DNA from: Halorubrum sp. JWXQ-INN 858
Lineage (GTDB): Archaea > Halobacteriota > Halobacteria > Halobacteriales > Haloferacaceae
DNA length: 64,000 nucleotides
Assembly (NCBI RefSeq): GCF_009806985.1
Contig: NZ_WUAX01000009.1
Coordinates: 275,406 to 339,405, forward strand
Direction of reading: 5' to 3'
Shown piece by piece: positions 29,283 through 38,415 of this stretch (positions are counted from its first letter, which is position 1; each line of letters begins with the position of its first letter). The notes beneath the pieces are model-generated. The model searched no databases. It saw only the letters and a program-made list of their open reading frames with translations, and was not told the origin of the DNA. Position numbers and translations under genes: made by a program.

Positions 29283-30322
29283 TCGAGCCCCGCCACCGCA
29301 TCGGTCAAGCGTTCACGGCTCTCGGCGACCGTCTCGTCGGGGATCGCGTAGTAGCCGACCTTTCGAGCCGCCCACTGGGTCCACGTCAGGGTCTCGTCGG
29401 GCCCGACGACCTCGCGGTCGGCGTCCTCGTCGATCTCCTCGAAGAAGAACTCGGCGTACGCGCGGAACTCGGGTCGCTCGAGGTCCGGGACGCTCAGGTA
29501 GACGTACATCGGCCGGGAGAGTGGAGTGTACTCCCCGCTTTCGATGGTTTCGCGGGTCGGGCGAACGCCGCCGTTCCCGTCGTCGACCGCGACGAGTTTG
29601 AGGTCCTCCTCGTTCTCGTAGAAGTACCCCGCGCCGCCGAAGCCGAGGGCGTACCGGTTGCCCCGAACGCCGCGGACGATGACGTTCGTGTCGGCGCTGG
29701 CGGAGTAATCCGACCTGATGTCGCCGTACTCGCCGTTTATCGCCTGCGTGAAGTAGTCGAACGTGCCGGAGGCGGAGTCGCGGCCGTACAGGTCGACCTC
29801 CTCGTCAGCGAACGGTTCGTCGGCCCACTCCTCGCGGAGGTCGCCCCACGTCTCGACGTCGGAGCCCGAGCGCCAGAGGCGGTGGAGTTCCTCGACGGTC
29901 AGCGTGTCACACCAGTGGTTCTCGGGGTGAACCCAGATGGCGAGCCCGTCGAGGGCGGCCTCCAGCTCGAGGAAGTCGATCCCGTTGTCCCCACACAGAC
30001 CCACCTCGTCGTCGAGGATGGCGCGGCTGGCGTTCTGGACCTGGGTGTCGCCCGCACAGAAGCGTTGGAACCCCGCGCCGGTGCCGGAGCCCCGGACCGG
30101 GATCCTGACCCGGTTGTTCCGCCACTGGAACTCCTCGGCGACGGCCGCGCCGTGTGGTAACAGCGTGTTGCTCCCGTCGACGACGATACGACCGTCGAGC
30201 CCCCGGCTGTCCTCCCCACGGACGAGACAGCCGGCGAGCCCGGCGAGCGCCCCGCCCGCGGCGGCTAGGTAGGCCCGACGACCGACCCCCGACCGAACCC
30301 CGTCGGTGGTGTCACCCTCCAT
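29279..30322 (-). CDS. pstS: Phosphate-binding lipoprotein PstS
   Basis: 347 residues. The start has a Tat motif ([11 protein letters not shown]) and a lipobox LAGC. The ligand loops are [12 protein letters not shown] and [28 protein letters not shown] near residue 185 is the second phosphate-contact region. It captures phosphate at the cell surface. The TATA-like box TATTTAG (minus strand, 30349-30355) lies about 30 nt before the ATG. First gene of the pst operon. Confidence 0.94.
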   Translation of the reverse strand: MEGDTTDGVRSGVGRRAYLAAAGGALAGLAGCLVRGEDSRGLDGRIVVDGSNTLLPHGAAVAEEFQWRNNRVRIPVRGSGTGAGFQRFCAGDTQVQNASRAILDDEVGLCGDNGIDFLELEAALDGLAIWVHPENHWCDTLTVEELHRLWRSGSDVETWGDLREEWADEPFADEEVDLYGRDSASGTFDYFTQAINGEYGDIRSDYSASADTNVIVRGVRGNRYALGFGGAGYFYENEEDLKLVAVDDGNGGVRPTRETIESGEYTPLSRPMYVYLSVPDLERPEFRAYAEFFFEEIDEDADREVVGPDETLTWTQWAARKVGYYAIPDETVAESRERLTDAVAGLE

Positions 30323-30534
30323 CAGTTCAGTAGAGCGGTACAGGCACCTAAATACGCTACTATAATGTATATATAGTTCTCAATATCTCTATGTTGATCG
30401 AGAGCCGGCAGAGTGAGTTCAGGCGAGCGTGCGGCATAAATGGCCCATAAGGGGAGGTATTCGAAATATATCGTTGAGGCATCGGGTATATAGTTTTGCG
30501 TAGGTTTAACAACCCGCCGTCTCCAAGGACGGGT
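30323..30534. promoter_or_regulatory. Divergent promoter region of pstS and the AbrB-PhoU gene
   Basis: 212 bp, far richer in A and T than its surroundings. It holds the pstS box TATTTAG (minus, 30349-30355), several TATATA/TATAAT tracts (30360-30375, 30465-30492) and GTTTAAC (30504-30510) for the plus-strand gene. Phosphate control sites (P-box-like) are known upstream of haloarchaeal pst operons; I cannot point to one here with certainty. Confidence 0.6.
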
Positions 30535-31533
30535 ATGGAGACGCGGAAGGTGCAAGTCACCGGCGGCTCGACGTACACCGTCTCGATCCCGAAGTCGTGG
30601 GCGACCGAGAACGACGTCGGGGCGGGCAGCGAGGTCGAGTTCTACCCGGACGGGGACGCGCTGTTCCTCACGCCGAGAACCGAGGAAGAGCGGACTCGGG
30701 GCAGGCTCGACGTCACCGGCCTGACCGGACAGGAACTCACCCGTGCGGTGACGACGATGTACGTCAGCGGGTTCGACGTCATCGAACTCGGCGGGTCGGA
30801 GATCACGACCGAGCAGCGGTCGACGATCCGCGAGGCGGTACAGAGCCTCGTCGGGCTGGAGGTGTTAGAGGAGACGCGCGACCGCGTCGTGGTTCGTGAC
30901 CTGCTCGACTCCTCCGAGCTGTCGATCCACAACGCCGTCACCCGCATGCGGCTGATCTCGTTGTCGATGCTCGACGACGCGATCACCGCGCTGTCGGAGC
31001 TCGATCACGACCTCGCACGCGACGTCATCGGCCGCGACGACGACCTCGACCGGCTGTGGCTCGTTGTCTCGCGGATCTTCCGGGCGACGCTTCGCACGCC
31101 GAAGGCGGCCGAGGAGCTCGGGCTGCCCCGCGAGGAGTGTTTCGACTACCACTCCAGCGCCCGGCAGCTGGAGCGCGTCGGCGACCACGCGACGAAGATC
31201 GCCCACTTGACGCTCAAGATCGAGGAGCCGCTTCCCGACGCGGTGATCGACGCGATCGACGACCTCCACGAGGACGCCGTCGAAGTGATCGACACCGCGA
31301 TGGACGCCCTCTTCGAGGACGACAGCGAGACGGCCAGCCGCCGCGCCAACGAGGCGCGGGCGGGCGTCCGCGAGATCGACGAGCGCGTGCGGGCGATAGA
31401 CGAGCTCCTTCGGGACCTGGACCCCGCCAGAGCCCAGCTGTTGGGGCTCGTCGTCGACTCCGTGCTCCGGTCGGCCGACTACGGCGGCAACGTCGCAGAG
31501 ACGGCCCTACAGAAGGCCGCACCGACGCCGTAA
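30535..31533 (+). CDS. AbrB-PhoU fusion, phosphate signalling regulator
   Basis: 332 residues. Residues 1-45 are a SpoVT/AbrB-type DNA-binding swapped hairpin (TRKVQVTGGSTYTVSIPKSW); the rest is two PhoU helical bundles with metal-binding acidic/histidine sites (SSARQLERVGDHATKIAHL). The fusion is typical of archaeal phosphate regulators that sense the Pst complex and act on DNA. GTTTAAC (30504-30510) is 28 nt before the ATG at 30535. Divergence from pstSCAB suggests it controls that operon. Confidence 0.9.
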   Translation: METRKVQVTGGSTYTVSIPKSWATENDVGAGSEVEFYPDGDALFLTPRTEEERTRGRLDVTGLTGQELTRAVTTMYVSGFDVIELGGSEITTEQRSTIREAVQSLVGLEVLEETRDRVVVRDLLDSSELSIHNAVTRMRLISLSMLDDAITALSELDHDLARDVIGRDDDLDRLWLVVSRIFRATLRTPKAAEELGLPREECFDYHSSARQLERVGDHATKIAHLTLKIEEPLPDAVIDAIDDLHEDAVEVIDTAMDALFEDDSETASRRANEARAGVREIDERVRAIDELLRDLDPARAQLLGLVVDSVLRSADYGGNVAETALQKAAPTP

Positions 31534-31683
31534 CCGACGGACGCCGTACCCACCTTAAAAGCGCCGTCGTCGGTTTCGATCGGAGCGGTCGCCGATACCG
31601 CCCGACGTGGTCGACGATCGACGATCGACAGAGAAGCCCGGAAGGCGCGGGGGTTTTTCCCGTCGCCGGTCCACCGCGTACGT

Positions 31684-32067
31684 ATGCCGGAGATATCCCT
31701 CGGCGTGCCGAAAGGCGTCGTCGAGTCGCTTCCCGAGGAGGACGGCACCGCCGAACGCGACATGCGGCGCGCCATCGTCGGGATCCAGTCGCGGCTGAAC
31801 GAGGAGATCGATGGGCGGACGCCCGCGGAGGCGGCGGCCGTCGTCGCGGACGCCGTCGAGCGGATGGAAGGGCAAGCGAGCACCTATCACGAGTTCGTCC
31901 CCGAGCTCCGCGCGTGGGGACAGTCGCCCATCTACGCCATCGCCTGGCGGAACCTCTACATCGAGCTGATCGGCCAGCTGTACGAACACGAGTGGCTCGG
32001 CGACGAGCTCGACCGCGAGCGGAACTTCCGGCTCGTCGAGGACGGGATCCGCCTGTCTGACCTCTAA
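31684..32067 (+). CDS. Conserved haloarchaeal protein of unknown function
   Basis: 127 residues, mostly helical. The middle has EAAAVVADAVERMEGQASTY and the end AWRNLYIELIGQLYEHEWLG. No catalytic motif, signal or membrane segment is visible. It lies 51 bp before the SAMP3 gene on the same strand, though SAMP3 has its own TATA box. I do not recognise a function. Confidence 0.7.
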   Translation: MPEISLGVPKGVVESLPEEDGTAERDMRRAIVGIQSRLNEEIDGRTPAEAAAVVADAVERMEGQASTYHEFVPELRAWGQSPIYAIAWRNLYIELIGQLYEHEWLGDELDRERNFRLVEDGIRLSDL

Positions 32068-32118
32068 TCTACCGGCGTCGGCGACCGTTTTTAAGTGAGT
32101 CCGACCCGACCGTGAGGT

Positions 32119-32403
32119 ATGGAACTGGAGCTGCGGTTCTTCGCGACGTTCCGCGAGGCCGCCGGCGGCAAGACGGTCGCGTACGAAACCGCCGACGGCG
32201 CGACGGTCGGTGACGTGTTGGCGTCGCTCGAAACCGAGTATGAGGGGCTCGCCGGACGGCTGATCGTGGACGGCACGCTGGCCCCGCAGATCAACGTCCT
32301 GAAGAACGGCCGGGAGGTCCTCCACCTCGACGGGCTCGACACCGGGCTCGACGACGGCGACCGGCTCTCGGTCTTCCCGCCGGTCGCGGGTGGGCATGAC
32401 TGA
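32119..32403 (+). CDS. samp3: Ubiquitin-like small archaeal modifier, SAMP3 type
   Basis: 94 residues of beta-grasp fold in the MoaD/ThiS group. ELRFFATFREAAGGKTV at the front and LKNGREVLHLDG in the middle match SAMP3 of Haloferax. SAMPs are joined through a C-terminal diglycine to target lysines and can also carry sulfur. The expected end is FPPVAGG, but here two more residues follow (GGHD) before the stop, because the stop is read after overlapping the next gene's ATG. So the diglycine is not terminal unless trimmed. TTTTTAAG (32088-32095) is 27 nt before the ATG. Confidence 0.88.
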   Translation: MELELRFFATFREAAGGKTVAYETADGATVGDVLASLETEYEGLAGRLIVDGTLAPQINVLKNGREVLHLDGLDTGLDDGDRLSVFPPVAGGHD

Positions 32404-32749
32404 CGCCGACGGAGGGGACGAGCAGGGCGAGGGGCGTGTCACCGACCACGTTGAACCCCCCGCCGAGCCGGGATGGGTACGCGAACAACGCGCGTATCGC
32501 GGGATCTCGAGACGGCTGGCGGCCCATTACCTGCGGAACCTCGGCGGGACCCTCGTCGACGCGGACGACCCGGCGGACGCCACCCGGGTCGACGGCGACG
32601 GCTGGCGGGTGACCCTCCGTTCGGAGACGGTGAACGTCGCCGGATCGATCAGCCTCACCGAGGTGACGATGTCGTTCGCGGGCGACCCAGAGGCCCTCGC
32701 GGACCTGATCCCGCGGTTCAAACGGAAGGCGATGCGCGCCGGCGGGTGA
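32396..32749 (+). CDS. Conserved haloarchaeal protein overlapping the SAMP3 gene
   Basis: 117 residues from ATG 32396, overlapping the SAMP3 stop by 8 nt in another frame. Residues 1-25 are acidic and variable; the rest is RGISRRLAAHYLRNLGGTLV, then strands (VTLRSETVNVAGSISLTEVT) and a basic end (RFKRKAMRAGG). Overlap implies co-translation with the modifier, so a part in SAMP use or sulfur transfer is possible but unproven. I do not recognise the family's function. Confidence 0.75.
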   Translation: MTDADGGDEQGEGRVTDHVEPPAEPGWVREQRAYRGISRRLAAHYLRNLGGTLVDADDPADATRVDGDGWRVTLRSETVNVAGSISLTEVTMSFAGDPEALADLIPRFKRKAMRAGG

Positions 32750-32759
32750 GGGGGTCGGC

Positions 32760-33227
32760 GTGGCCCGCGAGGACGACGATCGATCGGAAACGGGCGAGAG
32801 TCCCGACCGCCAACCCGGCAGTCACCCGATCGACGGGATCGCGTTCCTCAAGGCCGCGGCGCTCGCGAGCGTCCCGGCGGACCGGCTCTCGGAACTCCTG
32901 TGGCGGGTCCAGGCCGATCTCGGTCCCCGAATAAACGACTACCGGCGGCGCTACGAGCGGATCGCCGCCGACGCGGGGCGCGAGACGTTCCTCGCCGAAC
33001 CGACCCACTGGGAGGACGTCGCCGACCGACTCGGCCTCTCCGATCGAGAGCGTGACGCCGTCGCCCGCGCTCACGAGGCCGCGGTGGAGCGGGTCGGGTC
33101 CGAGGACGGGCGTCGCGCAGAGTTCGACACCGCCCTGGAGATCCGCGCCGGGGTCGTGATCGGTCTGGACGCCGCCGAGGACGCACACGAGTCGCATCCT
33201 CGCGGATCCCCGCCCGACGACGGGTGA
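32760..33227 (+). CDS. Hypothetical haloarchaeal protein
   Basis: 155 residues from a GTG start 10 bp after the previous gene. It is acidic at both ends; the centre (LSELLWRVQADLGPRINDYR) is helical. Nothing identifies a function. It is probably the third gene of the SAMP3 unit. Confidence 0.6.
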   Translation: MAREDDDRSETGESPDRQPGSHPIDGIAFLKAAALASVPADRLSELLWRVQADLGPRINDYRRRYERIAADAGRETFLAEPTHWEDVADRLGLSDRERDAVARAHEAAVERVGSEDGRRAEFDTALEIRAGVVIGLDAAEDAHESHPRGSPPDDG

Positions 33228-33293
33228 GCGAGGCCTCGACGCGCTCGTGGCTCGCATCGACGCGTTTTTGCGGCCGGCGTGGGTGCGGGTCCC

Positions 33294-34007
33294 ATGAGAC
33301 TCGCACGCTTGCTCACACCCGACGGGCCGGTCGCCGGCCGCTACGAGGACGGCGTCGTGATCACGGACGACGGCCCCTACGAGGTCGGCCGCGACGGACG
33401 ACTGCTCCCGCCGTGTCGCCCGAGCGCGCTCTACTGTATCGGGCGCAACTACGCCGAGACGATCGAACAGATGGGGTACGAGCGCCCCGACGAGCCGAAC
33501 TTCTTCATCAAGCCGCCGGCGAGCCTCGTCGCACACGGACAGCCCGTGCGGTATCCCGAGTGGACCGACGAGTTGACCTACGCCGGCGAACTCGTCGCCG
33601 TGATCGGCGAGCGCTGCCGCGACGTCTCCCCCGACGACGTCCCCGACGTCGTCCGCGGCTACACCGTCCTCAACGACATGGACGCGCTCGACCAGGAGAG
33701 CCTCACCGCTCGGAAGGCGTTCGACGGCTCCGCGCCGCTCGGTCCGTGGATCGAAACCGACGTCGATCCGACGGACATCGACGTCTCGACGACCGTCGCG
33801 GGCGAGACGCGACAGGACGCCAACACCGAACTGATGCTGTTCGGCCCCTACGAGATCGTCTCGTATCTCTCGAAGCGGTTCACCTTCGAGCCCGGCGACT
33901 GCGTCGCGTTCGGCAGCCCCGCCAACCCCGGGCTCGTCGAGCCGGGCGACCGCGTCGAGATCACCTACGAGGGCGTGGGGACGCTGACGAACGACATCGT
34001 CGAGTGA
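33294..34007 (+). CDS. Fumarylacetoacetate hydrolase family protein
   Basis: 237 residues. YCIGRNYAETIEQMGY and PNFFIKPPASLVAHG are the family's early blocks; ELTYAGELVAVIGERCRDV carries the metal-binding glutamates, and GYTVLNDMDALDQES the aspartate. Members hydrolyse or decarboxylate beta-keto acids in aromatic breakdown, or act as oxaloacetate decarboxylases. GTTTTTG (33263-33269) is 28 nt before the ATG at 33294, which fixes the start. Confidence 0.9.
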   Translation: MRLARLLTPDGPVAGRYEDGVVITDDGPYEVGRDGRLLPPCRPSALYCIGRNYAETIEQMGYERPDEPNFFIKPPASLVAHGQPVRYPEWTDELTYAGELVAVIGERCRDVSPDDVPDVVRGYTVLNDMDALDQESLTARKAFDGSAPLGPWIETDVDPTDIDVSTTVAGETRQDANTELMLFGPYEIVSYLSKRFTFEPGDCVAFGSPANPGLVEPGDRVEITYEGVGTLTNDIVE

Positions 34008-34040
34008 GTCGGACGCCATGCGACGACCCGTCTGGGTTCG

Positions 34041-34100
34041 TGTGGACCCGTGCGCATCCGTGCGGACCCGTACGGACCCGTGCGAACTCGTGCGGACCTC
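34041..34100. repeat. 10-bp tandem repeat, six units
   Basis: Six units of TGYGGACCCG-type sequence (TGTGGACCCG, TGCGCATCCG, TGCGGACCCG, TACGGACCCG, TGCGAACTCG, TGCGGACCTC) between convergent genes. The period equals one helical turn. No gene is seen here. Confidence 0.85.
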
Positions 34101-34184
34101 ACCGACGGGGGTGACCGGGGGCGCCGACGGAGTCGGTGAAGGGGGCCGACTGAGTCAGTGAAGGGAGCCGCCCGGGGCCGGAGC

Positions 34185-35825
34185 CTACGACGTCCGGATC
34201 TCGAACCGTGCCCCGCCGCCGTCGGCCTCGGTCACTCGGATCGACCAGCCGTGAGCGTTGACGACCTCCTCGACGATCGCGAGCCCGAAGCCGGTCCCCT
34301 CCGACGTCGTCGTGTACCCGAACTCGAACACGTCCGCGTGTTCTTCTTCGGGGATCCCCGGCCCGTCGTCGGCGACGTAGAAGCCGCCCCCACCGTCCAG
34401 CGCGCCGACCGAGACGGTCACGCCGGAGCCGCCGTGTTCGACCGCGTTCCGGAACAGGTTCTCGACGAGCTGTCGAAGCCGTTCGGGGTCGGCCACGACC
34501 GTGAGGTCGAACCCGTCCGCGATCGCGAGCGACGCGTCGTTCGTCTCGACCATCCCCCACGACTCCGTGACCAGATCCGGTACCCGAACCGGTTCGGTCG
34601 CGTCGATCGGTCGTCCGAGGCGGGCGAGTCGAAGGATGTCCTCGATGAGCGCCTCCATCCGGTCGAGCGCGCGCTTCGTCGTGACGAGGTGTTCGTTATT
34701 CCGATCGGACTCCATCGCGAGGTCGACCCGGCCCTGTGCGACGTTAAGCGGGTTCCGAAGGTCGTGTGAGACGACGCTCGCGAACCGCTCGAGCCGGGCG
34801 TTCTGGCGCTCCAGCTCGTGTCGGTATCGTACCGTCTCCGTCACGTCGGAGAGCGTGATCGCCCGGCCGAGGCGTTCGCCCACGGCGGTAAACGGGTTCT
34901 CGGAGACGCTGTAGTAGCGCGTCTCCCCGTCGACGGCGATGGTGAGGTGGTCGTCGGGCGAACGCAGCGCGTCGGCGACCGTCGGGAGCGCCTCCTCGAA
35001 CGGGCTCTCGGCGGCGGTGTCGAGCGTGGGGAAGCGGTCGCGGGCGCTCCGGTTGAAGTCCCGGACGTGATCCTCGTGGTCCAACACGATCACGGGGTCG
35101 TCGACGTCGCCGGCCAGCCGGATCGTCTGGAACCGATCGAAGTAGACGTAGAGGACCCCGATCGTGAACGCCGAGACGCCGAGCGCGGAGTAGGTGATGT
35201 CGAGCAGGTACGGCGTGGTCGCACCGATGACGTCGAGGAACACCGGAAGGCCGGTGAGCCCGGCGATACCGAGCAGCGCGGTCGTGTCGAAGTCGACGCC
35301 GTCGAACAGCTCGAACAGCATGAAGAACCCGACGAACGCGAGCGAGTAGGCGAGCCCCATCACGATCCAGTGGAGGGGTTCGTGATGGATCTGGAGGTAC
35401 GGGAACGGCGAGGTCGCCGGCTGCGCCACGAAGTACCAGCCGTGAAGCGGGTTCGTCACCTTGATCGAGACGATGGAAAGGTAGATCCCGACCGCCAGCC
35501 GGCGAAGCGTGCGGTTGCGGTGGTACGACCGCCCGGTGTAGGCCGAACAGAAGTACAGCCAGGGGCCGACCGTCGAGAGGCCGACGACGAGCCCGGCGAC
35601 GAAGAAGCCGTACTGTGCGCTCGGGGTTGGGGCAGCGAGGAACCCGACGTGTAACACCGCCCACAGGCCGCTCGTCGCCAGCAGCGCCGCCAACCCGACA
35701 CGGGTGTCCCGGTCATCGACCCGAGAGATCCGCGTGAGCCCGCCGAAACAGACGATCGCGGCCGTCGAGAAAACGACGAGATACCCCAGGAGCAAGGGAT
35801 CCATCTGGAAGAACGCCCGAGACAT
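34185..35825 (-). CDS. Membrane sensor histidine kinase with 7TM-type N-terminus and PAS
   Basis: 546 residues. Residues 1-230 form seven or eight membrane helices (histidine-kinase N-terminal 7TM type). A PAS-like domain covers about 235-335. The dimerisation/phosphoacceptor helix has VVSHDLRNPLN near residue 355, and the ATPase domain has NLFRNAVEHGG, DDGPGIPEEE and TGFGLAIVEE. No receiver domain is attached and no response regulator gene is beside it. TATTACGG (minus strand, 35849-35856) is 27 nt before the ATG at 35825, supporting that start over one seven codons in. Confidence 0.92.
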   Translation of the reverse strand: MSRAFFQMDPLLLGYLVVFSTAAIVCFGGLTRISRVDDRDTRVGLAALLATSGLWAVLHVGFLAAPTPSAQYGFFVAGLVVGLSTVGPWLYFCSAYTGRSYHRNRTLRRLAVGIYLSIVSIKVTNPLHGWYFVAQPATSPFPYLQIHHEPLHWIVMGLAYSLAFVGFFMLFELFDGVDFDTTALLGIAGLTGLPVFLDVIGATTPYLLDITYSALGVSAFTIGVLYVYFDRFQTIRLAGDVDDPVIVLDHEDHVRDFNRSARDRFPTLDTAAESPFEEALPTVADALRSPDDHLTIAVDGETRYYSVSENPFTAVGERLGRAITLSDVTETVRYRHELERQNARLERFASVVSHDLRNPLNVAQGRVDLAMESDRNNEHLVTTKRALDRMEALIEDILRLARLGRPIDATEPVRVPDLVTESWGMVETNDASLAIADGFDLTVVADPERLRQLVENLFRNAVEHGGSGVTVSVGALDGGGGFYVADDGPGIPEEEHADVFEFGYTTTSEGTGFGLAIVEEVVNAHGWSIRVTEADGGGARFEIRTS

Positions 35826-35883
35826 GCGGTCGGCTTCTCACACCACCCGTAATAGCGTACCGGACGCGCTCGCCCGTCGGGCC

Positions 35884-37086
35884 TTATCTTCGGTCGAGGA
35901 GGGGCTGTCGGTCGCCGTACGTGAGCGTTCGCCAGAGCCACTCGACGGGCCCGAACCGAAACGTCCGGAGCCAGAGCACCGACAGCGCGACCTGCACCGT
36001 CCAGATCGCGACCACGACGACGAGCAGTTCGACTCGGGTGAGGGACCCGAACAGTCCGAGCCCGTGGCCGTAGAAGAGCGACGTGGCGAGGACCGTCTGC
36101 AGGAGGTAGTTGGTGAAGGCGGTGCGTCCGACCGCGGCCATCCACGCGACGACGACCCCGGGGAACCGCCGGCAGAACAGGGTGACCAGCCCGACGTACG
36201 AGCCGGCCAGCGGGAGGCTCCCCCAGTAGTTGAACTGTCGCCAGAACAGCGCCGCGTCCGCCCCCCAGCCGTTCGCCTCGATGTACGCGACCCCGGCGAG
36301 GACCGCCCCGAGGCCCACGACGGCTCCCCAGAGGGCCAGCCGACGGTAGAACCGGTCCGAGCGCTCGTCGGTCAGGACGCCCCACTCGAACAGCGCCATC
36401 CCGACGGCGATCGAGCCGCCGACCCGCCAGAACGCCAGCCCGAGGAACCCAGTCGTCTGTCGCTCGAACGCGGTCGGAACGCGGTGGGACAGCTGGTCGA
36501 TCCAGCCGCCCCGATACGCCTCGACCTCCGTGCGGAGCGCCGACTCGGCCGGCCGCCACTGTCCGGCGATCAACTCGGGGTCGGCGACGAGCGCCGTCAG
36601 GAGTTCGAGCGCGGACGGGACGGCGATGAGCGCGAGGCCGAACGCGAACTTCGTCGTCGGGGCCCAGTCGCGGAGGAGGACGACCCACAGCGCACAGAGC
36701 CCGTACGCGACGAGGATGTCGCCGTACCACAGGAGGTACGCGTGCGCGAGGCCGATCGCGATGAGCCACCCGGTTCGGCGGAAATGCAGCCGCAACGCGT
36801 CGTCCCCCGTGGACTCGCGCCGGCGGGTGAACAGGAGGATCCCCGCCCCGAACAGGACGGAGAACAGCGTGATGAACTTCAGCTCGAAGAACACGTGGCC
36901 GACGAGCCACGCCCAGTAGTTCGCGCCCGAGAAGTCGCCGTACACCGTCGGGTTGAGCAGCGTCGCCTCGGGCATCGCGAACACCCACACGTTGATGACG
37001 AGGATGCCCAACACCGCGACGCCCCTGATCGCGTCCAGGGCGACGATGCGGTCCGCCGGCGACGTCGGGGAGGGACTCGAGCTCAC
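35884..37086 (-). CDS. DUF418 (YeiB-like) membrane protein
   Basis: 400 residues, about ten membrane helices. The start RIVALDAIRGVAVLGILVIN and the later FKRRFPGV/AAVGRTAFTNYLLQT pattern (here AVGRTAFTNYLLQTVLATS) are typical of YeiB/DUF418 proteins, related to acyltransferases but of unknown function. Start codon GTG at 37086. It is on the same strand as the histidine kinase but 58 bp upstream of it, so the two may be separate units. Confidence 0.85.
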   Translation of the reverse strand: MSSSPSPTSPADRIVALDAIRGVAVLGILVINVWVFAMPEATLLNPTVYGDFSGANYWAWLVGHVFFELKFITLFSVLFGAGILLFTRRRESTGDDALRLHFRRTGWLIAIGLAHAYLLWYGDILVAYGLCALWVVLLRDWAPTTKFAFGLALIAVPSALELLTALVADPELIAGQWRPAESALRTEVEAYRGGWIDQLSHRVPTAFERQTTGFLGLAFWRVGGSIAVGMALFEWGVLTDERSDRFYRRLALWGAVVGLGAVLAGVAYIEANGWGADAALFWRQFNYWGSLPLAGSYVGLVTLFCRRFPGVVVAWMAAVGRTAFTNYLLQTVLATSLFYGHGLGLFGSLTRVELLVVVVAIWTVQVALSVLWLRTFRFGPVEWLWRTLTYGDRQPLLDRR

Positions 37087-37156
37087 GGGTCGTCTCGACG
37101 AACGCGGGGGAGCGACGAATAGGTTCGGACACCGGATCCGGCGACGGTCGTCCCGC

Positions 37157-38221
37157 TCAGTCGATCCGGATCGCGTGGCCCGCCTCGGAGGACCGGTAGA
37201 TCGCGTCGATGACCCGTTGGACCGTGAGCGCCTCGTCGATCGTGTTTATCGACGGCGCTTCGCCCTCGGCGACCGCCTCCAGGAAGACACCCTGTTCGGC
37301 GGCGTGGCTGTCGTCGTTCCGCGCCTCGATCGTCGTATCGGAGAGGTGGTGGCCACCACCGGAGTCCGCCTCGTGGATCGTGAGCTCGTCGTTGCCGCGG
37401 TCGAACGTCGCGCCGGCCTCGGTCCCGCGGACGACGAACTCGTCGTTCGTCGGGCGGTTCGTCGCCCACGCGACCTCCAGCGAGACCGTGTTGCCGTCGG
37501 CGTCGCGGATGAACGCGGAGGCGGAGTCGTCGACGTCGAACCCGCCGGGGCCGTTGTCCTCGCCCCACATGTGGACGAACGCGTAGTCGTCGCGCCCGCC
37601 GAACTCCGAGCGCGTCTCACCGGAGACCTCGACGACTTCGGGATGATCGAGGAAGTACAACGCGAGGTCGATCGCGTGGACCCCGATGTCGATGAGCGCG
37701 CCGCCGCCGGCGACTTCCGCGGAGGTGAACCAGGAACCGCGGCCGGGGATCCCGCGGCGGCGGACGTAGTTCGCCTCCACGTGCGTCGTCTCGCCGAATC
37801 GGCCCTCGTCCTGGTAGTGTTTGATCACCTGGACCGGGTTCGCGAAGCGGTTGTTGAACCCGACCATACAGAAGCCGTCCGCGTCCGCGGCCGCCTCGGC
37901 GATCCGCTCGGCGCTGTCGAGCGAGTGCGCGAGCGGTTTCTCGAGGAGGACGTCGAGGCCCGCCTCCAGCGCGGAGACGGCGTACTCCTCGTGGAACCGG
38001 TTCGGCGTCGTGATCAACACCGCGTCACACGCGTCGTAGAGGTTCGCCTCCTCCTCGTAGGCGTGGACGCCGAACTCCTCGTGGAACCGGCTCCGGGCGT
38101 CGGGGTCGATGTCCATCCCGCCGACGAGGTTCGCGTCCCGTTCCGTGAGCCTCGTGGCGTGGTGGTTCCCGATCCCGCCGAGGCCGACGATGCCGACGGC
38201 GACGTCGTTCGCGCTGGTCAT
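37157..38221 (-). CDS. Gfo/Idh/MocA family oxidoreductase
   Basis: 354 residues. The dinucleotide fold starts GIVGLGGIGNHHA; the family lysine is in LLEKPLAHSLDSAE near residue 95. The C-terminal domain has GGGALIDIGVHAIDLALYFL, which holds the catalytic aspartate/histidine pair. Substrates are sugars or inositols oxidised with NAD(P). The ATG at 38221 follows an ACAAC-N4-GTTGT palindrome that overlaps its TATA box region, so it is probably repressed when substrate is absent. Confidence 0.93.
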   Translation of the reverse strand: MTSANDVAVGIVGLGGIGNHHATRLTERDANLVGGMDIDPDARSRFHEEFGVHAYEEEANLYDACDAVLITTPNRFHEEYAVSALEAGLDVLLEKPLAHSLDSAERIAEAAADADGFCMVGFNNRFANPVQVIKHYQDEGRFGETTHVEANYVRRRGIPGRGSWFTSAEVAGGGALIDIGVHAIDLALYFLDHPEVVEVSGETRSEFGGRDDYAFVHMWGEDNGPGGFDVDDSASAFIRDADGNTVSLEVAWATNRPTNDEFVVRGTEAGATFDRGNDELTIHEADSGGGHHLSDTTIEARNDDSHAAEQGVFLEAVAEGEAPSINTIDEALTVQRVIDAIYRSSEAGHAIRID

Positions 38222-38233
38222 GGACGGAAGTTC

Positions 38234-38253
38234 ACAACAATCGTTGTTAAGGT
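38234..38253. promoter_or_regulatory. Operator candidate overlapping the Gfo/Idh gene promoter
   Basis: ACAAC (38234-38238) and GTTGT (38243-38247) are a perfect inverted repeat around AATC. On the minus strand a CCTTAA TATA-like box (38248-38253) directly abuts it, about 30 nt before the ATG. A protein bound there would block start of transcription. No regulator gene is adjacent. Confidence 0.55.
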
Positions 38254-38415
38254 TCACGCTCCGATCCCGGCGATCGACGGATGGCGCTACGGCCGCCGAA
38301 AGGACCGGTTCCGGCGGATCCCCACGCCTCGCTCGACCAGGGGCCGCGATCCTCCGGATTCGGCTCCGGTAGGAAGTCCCGGGCTCGGATCCGAACGGTC
38401 GTGCGAACGGCTAAC

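Noticed and set aside
32390..32396. GTG two codons before the ATG of the gene overlapping SAMP3
   Set aside because: ATG at 32396 is the stronger start; the two-codon difference does not change the overlap or the GGHD tail.
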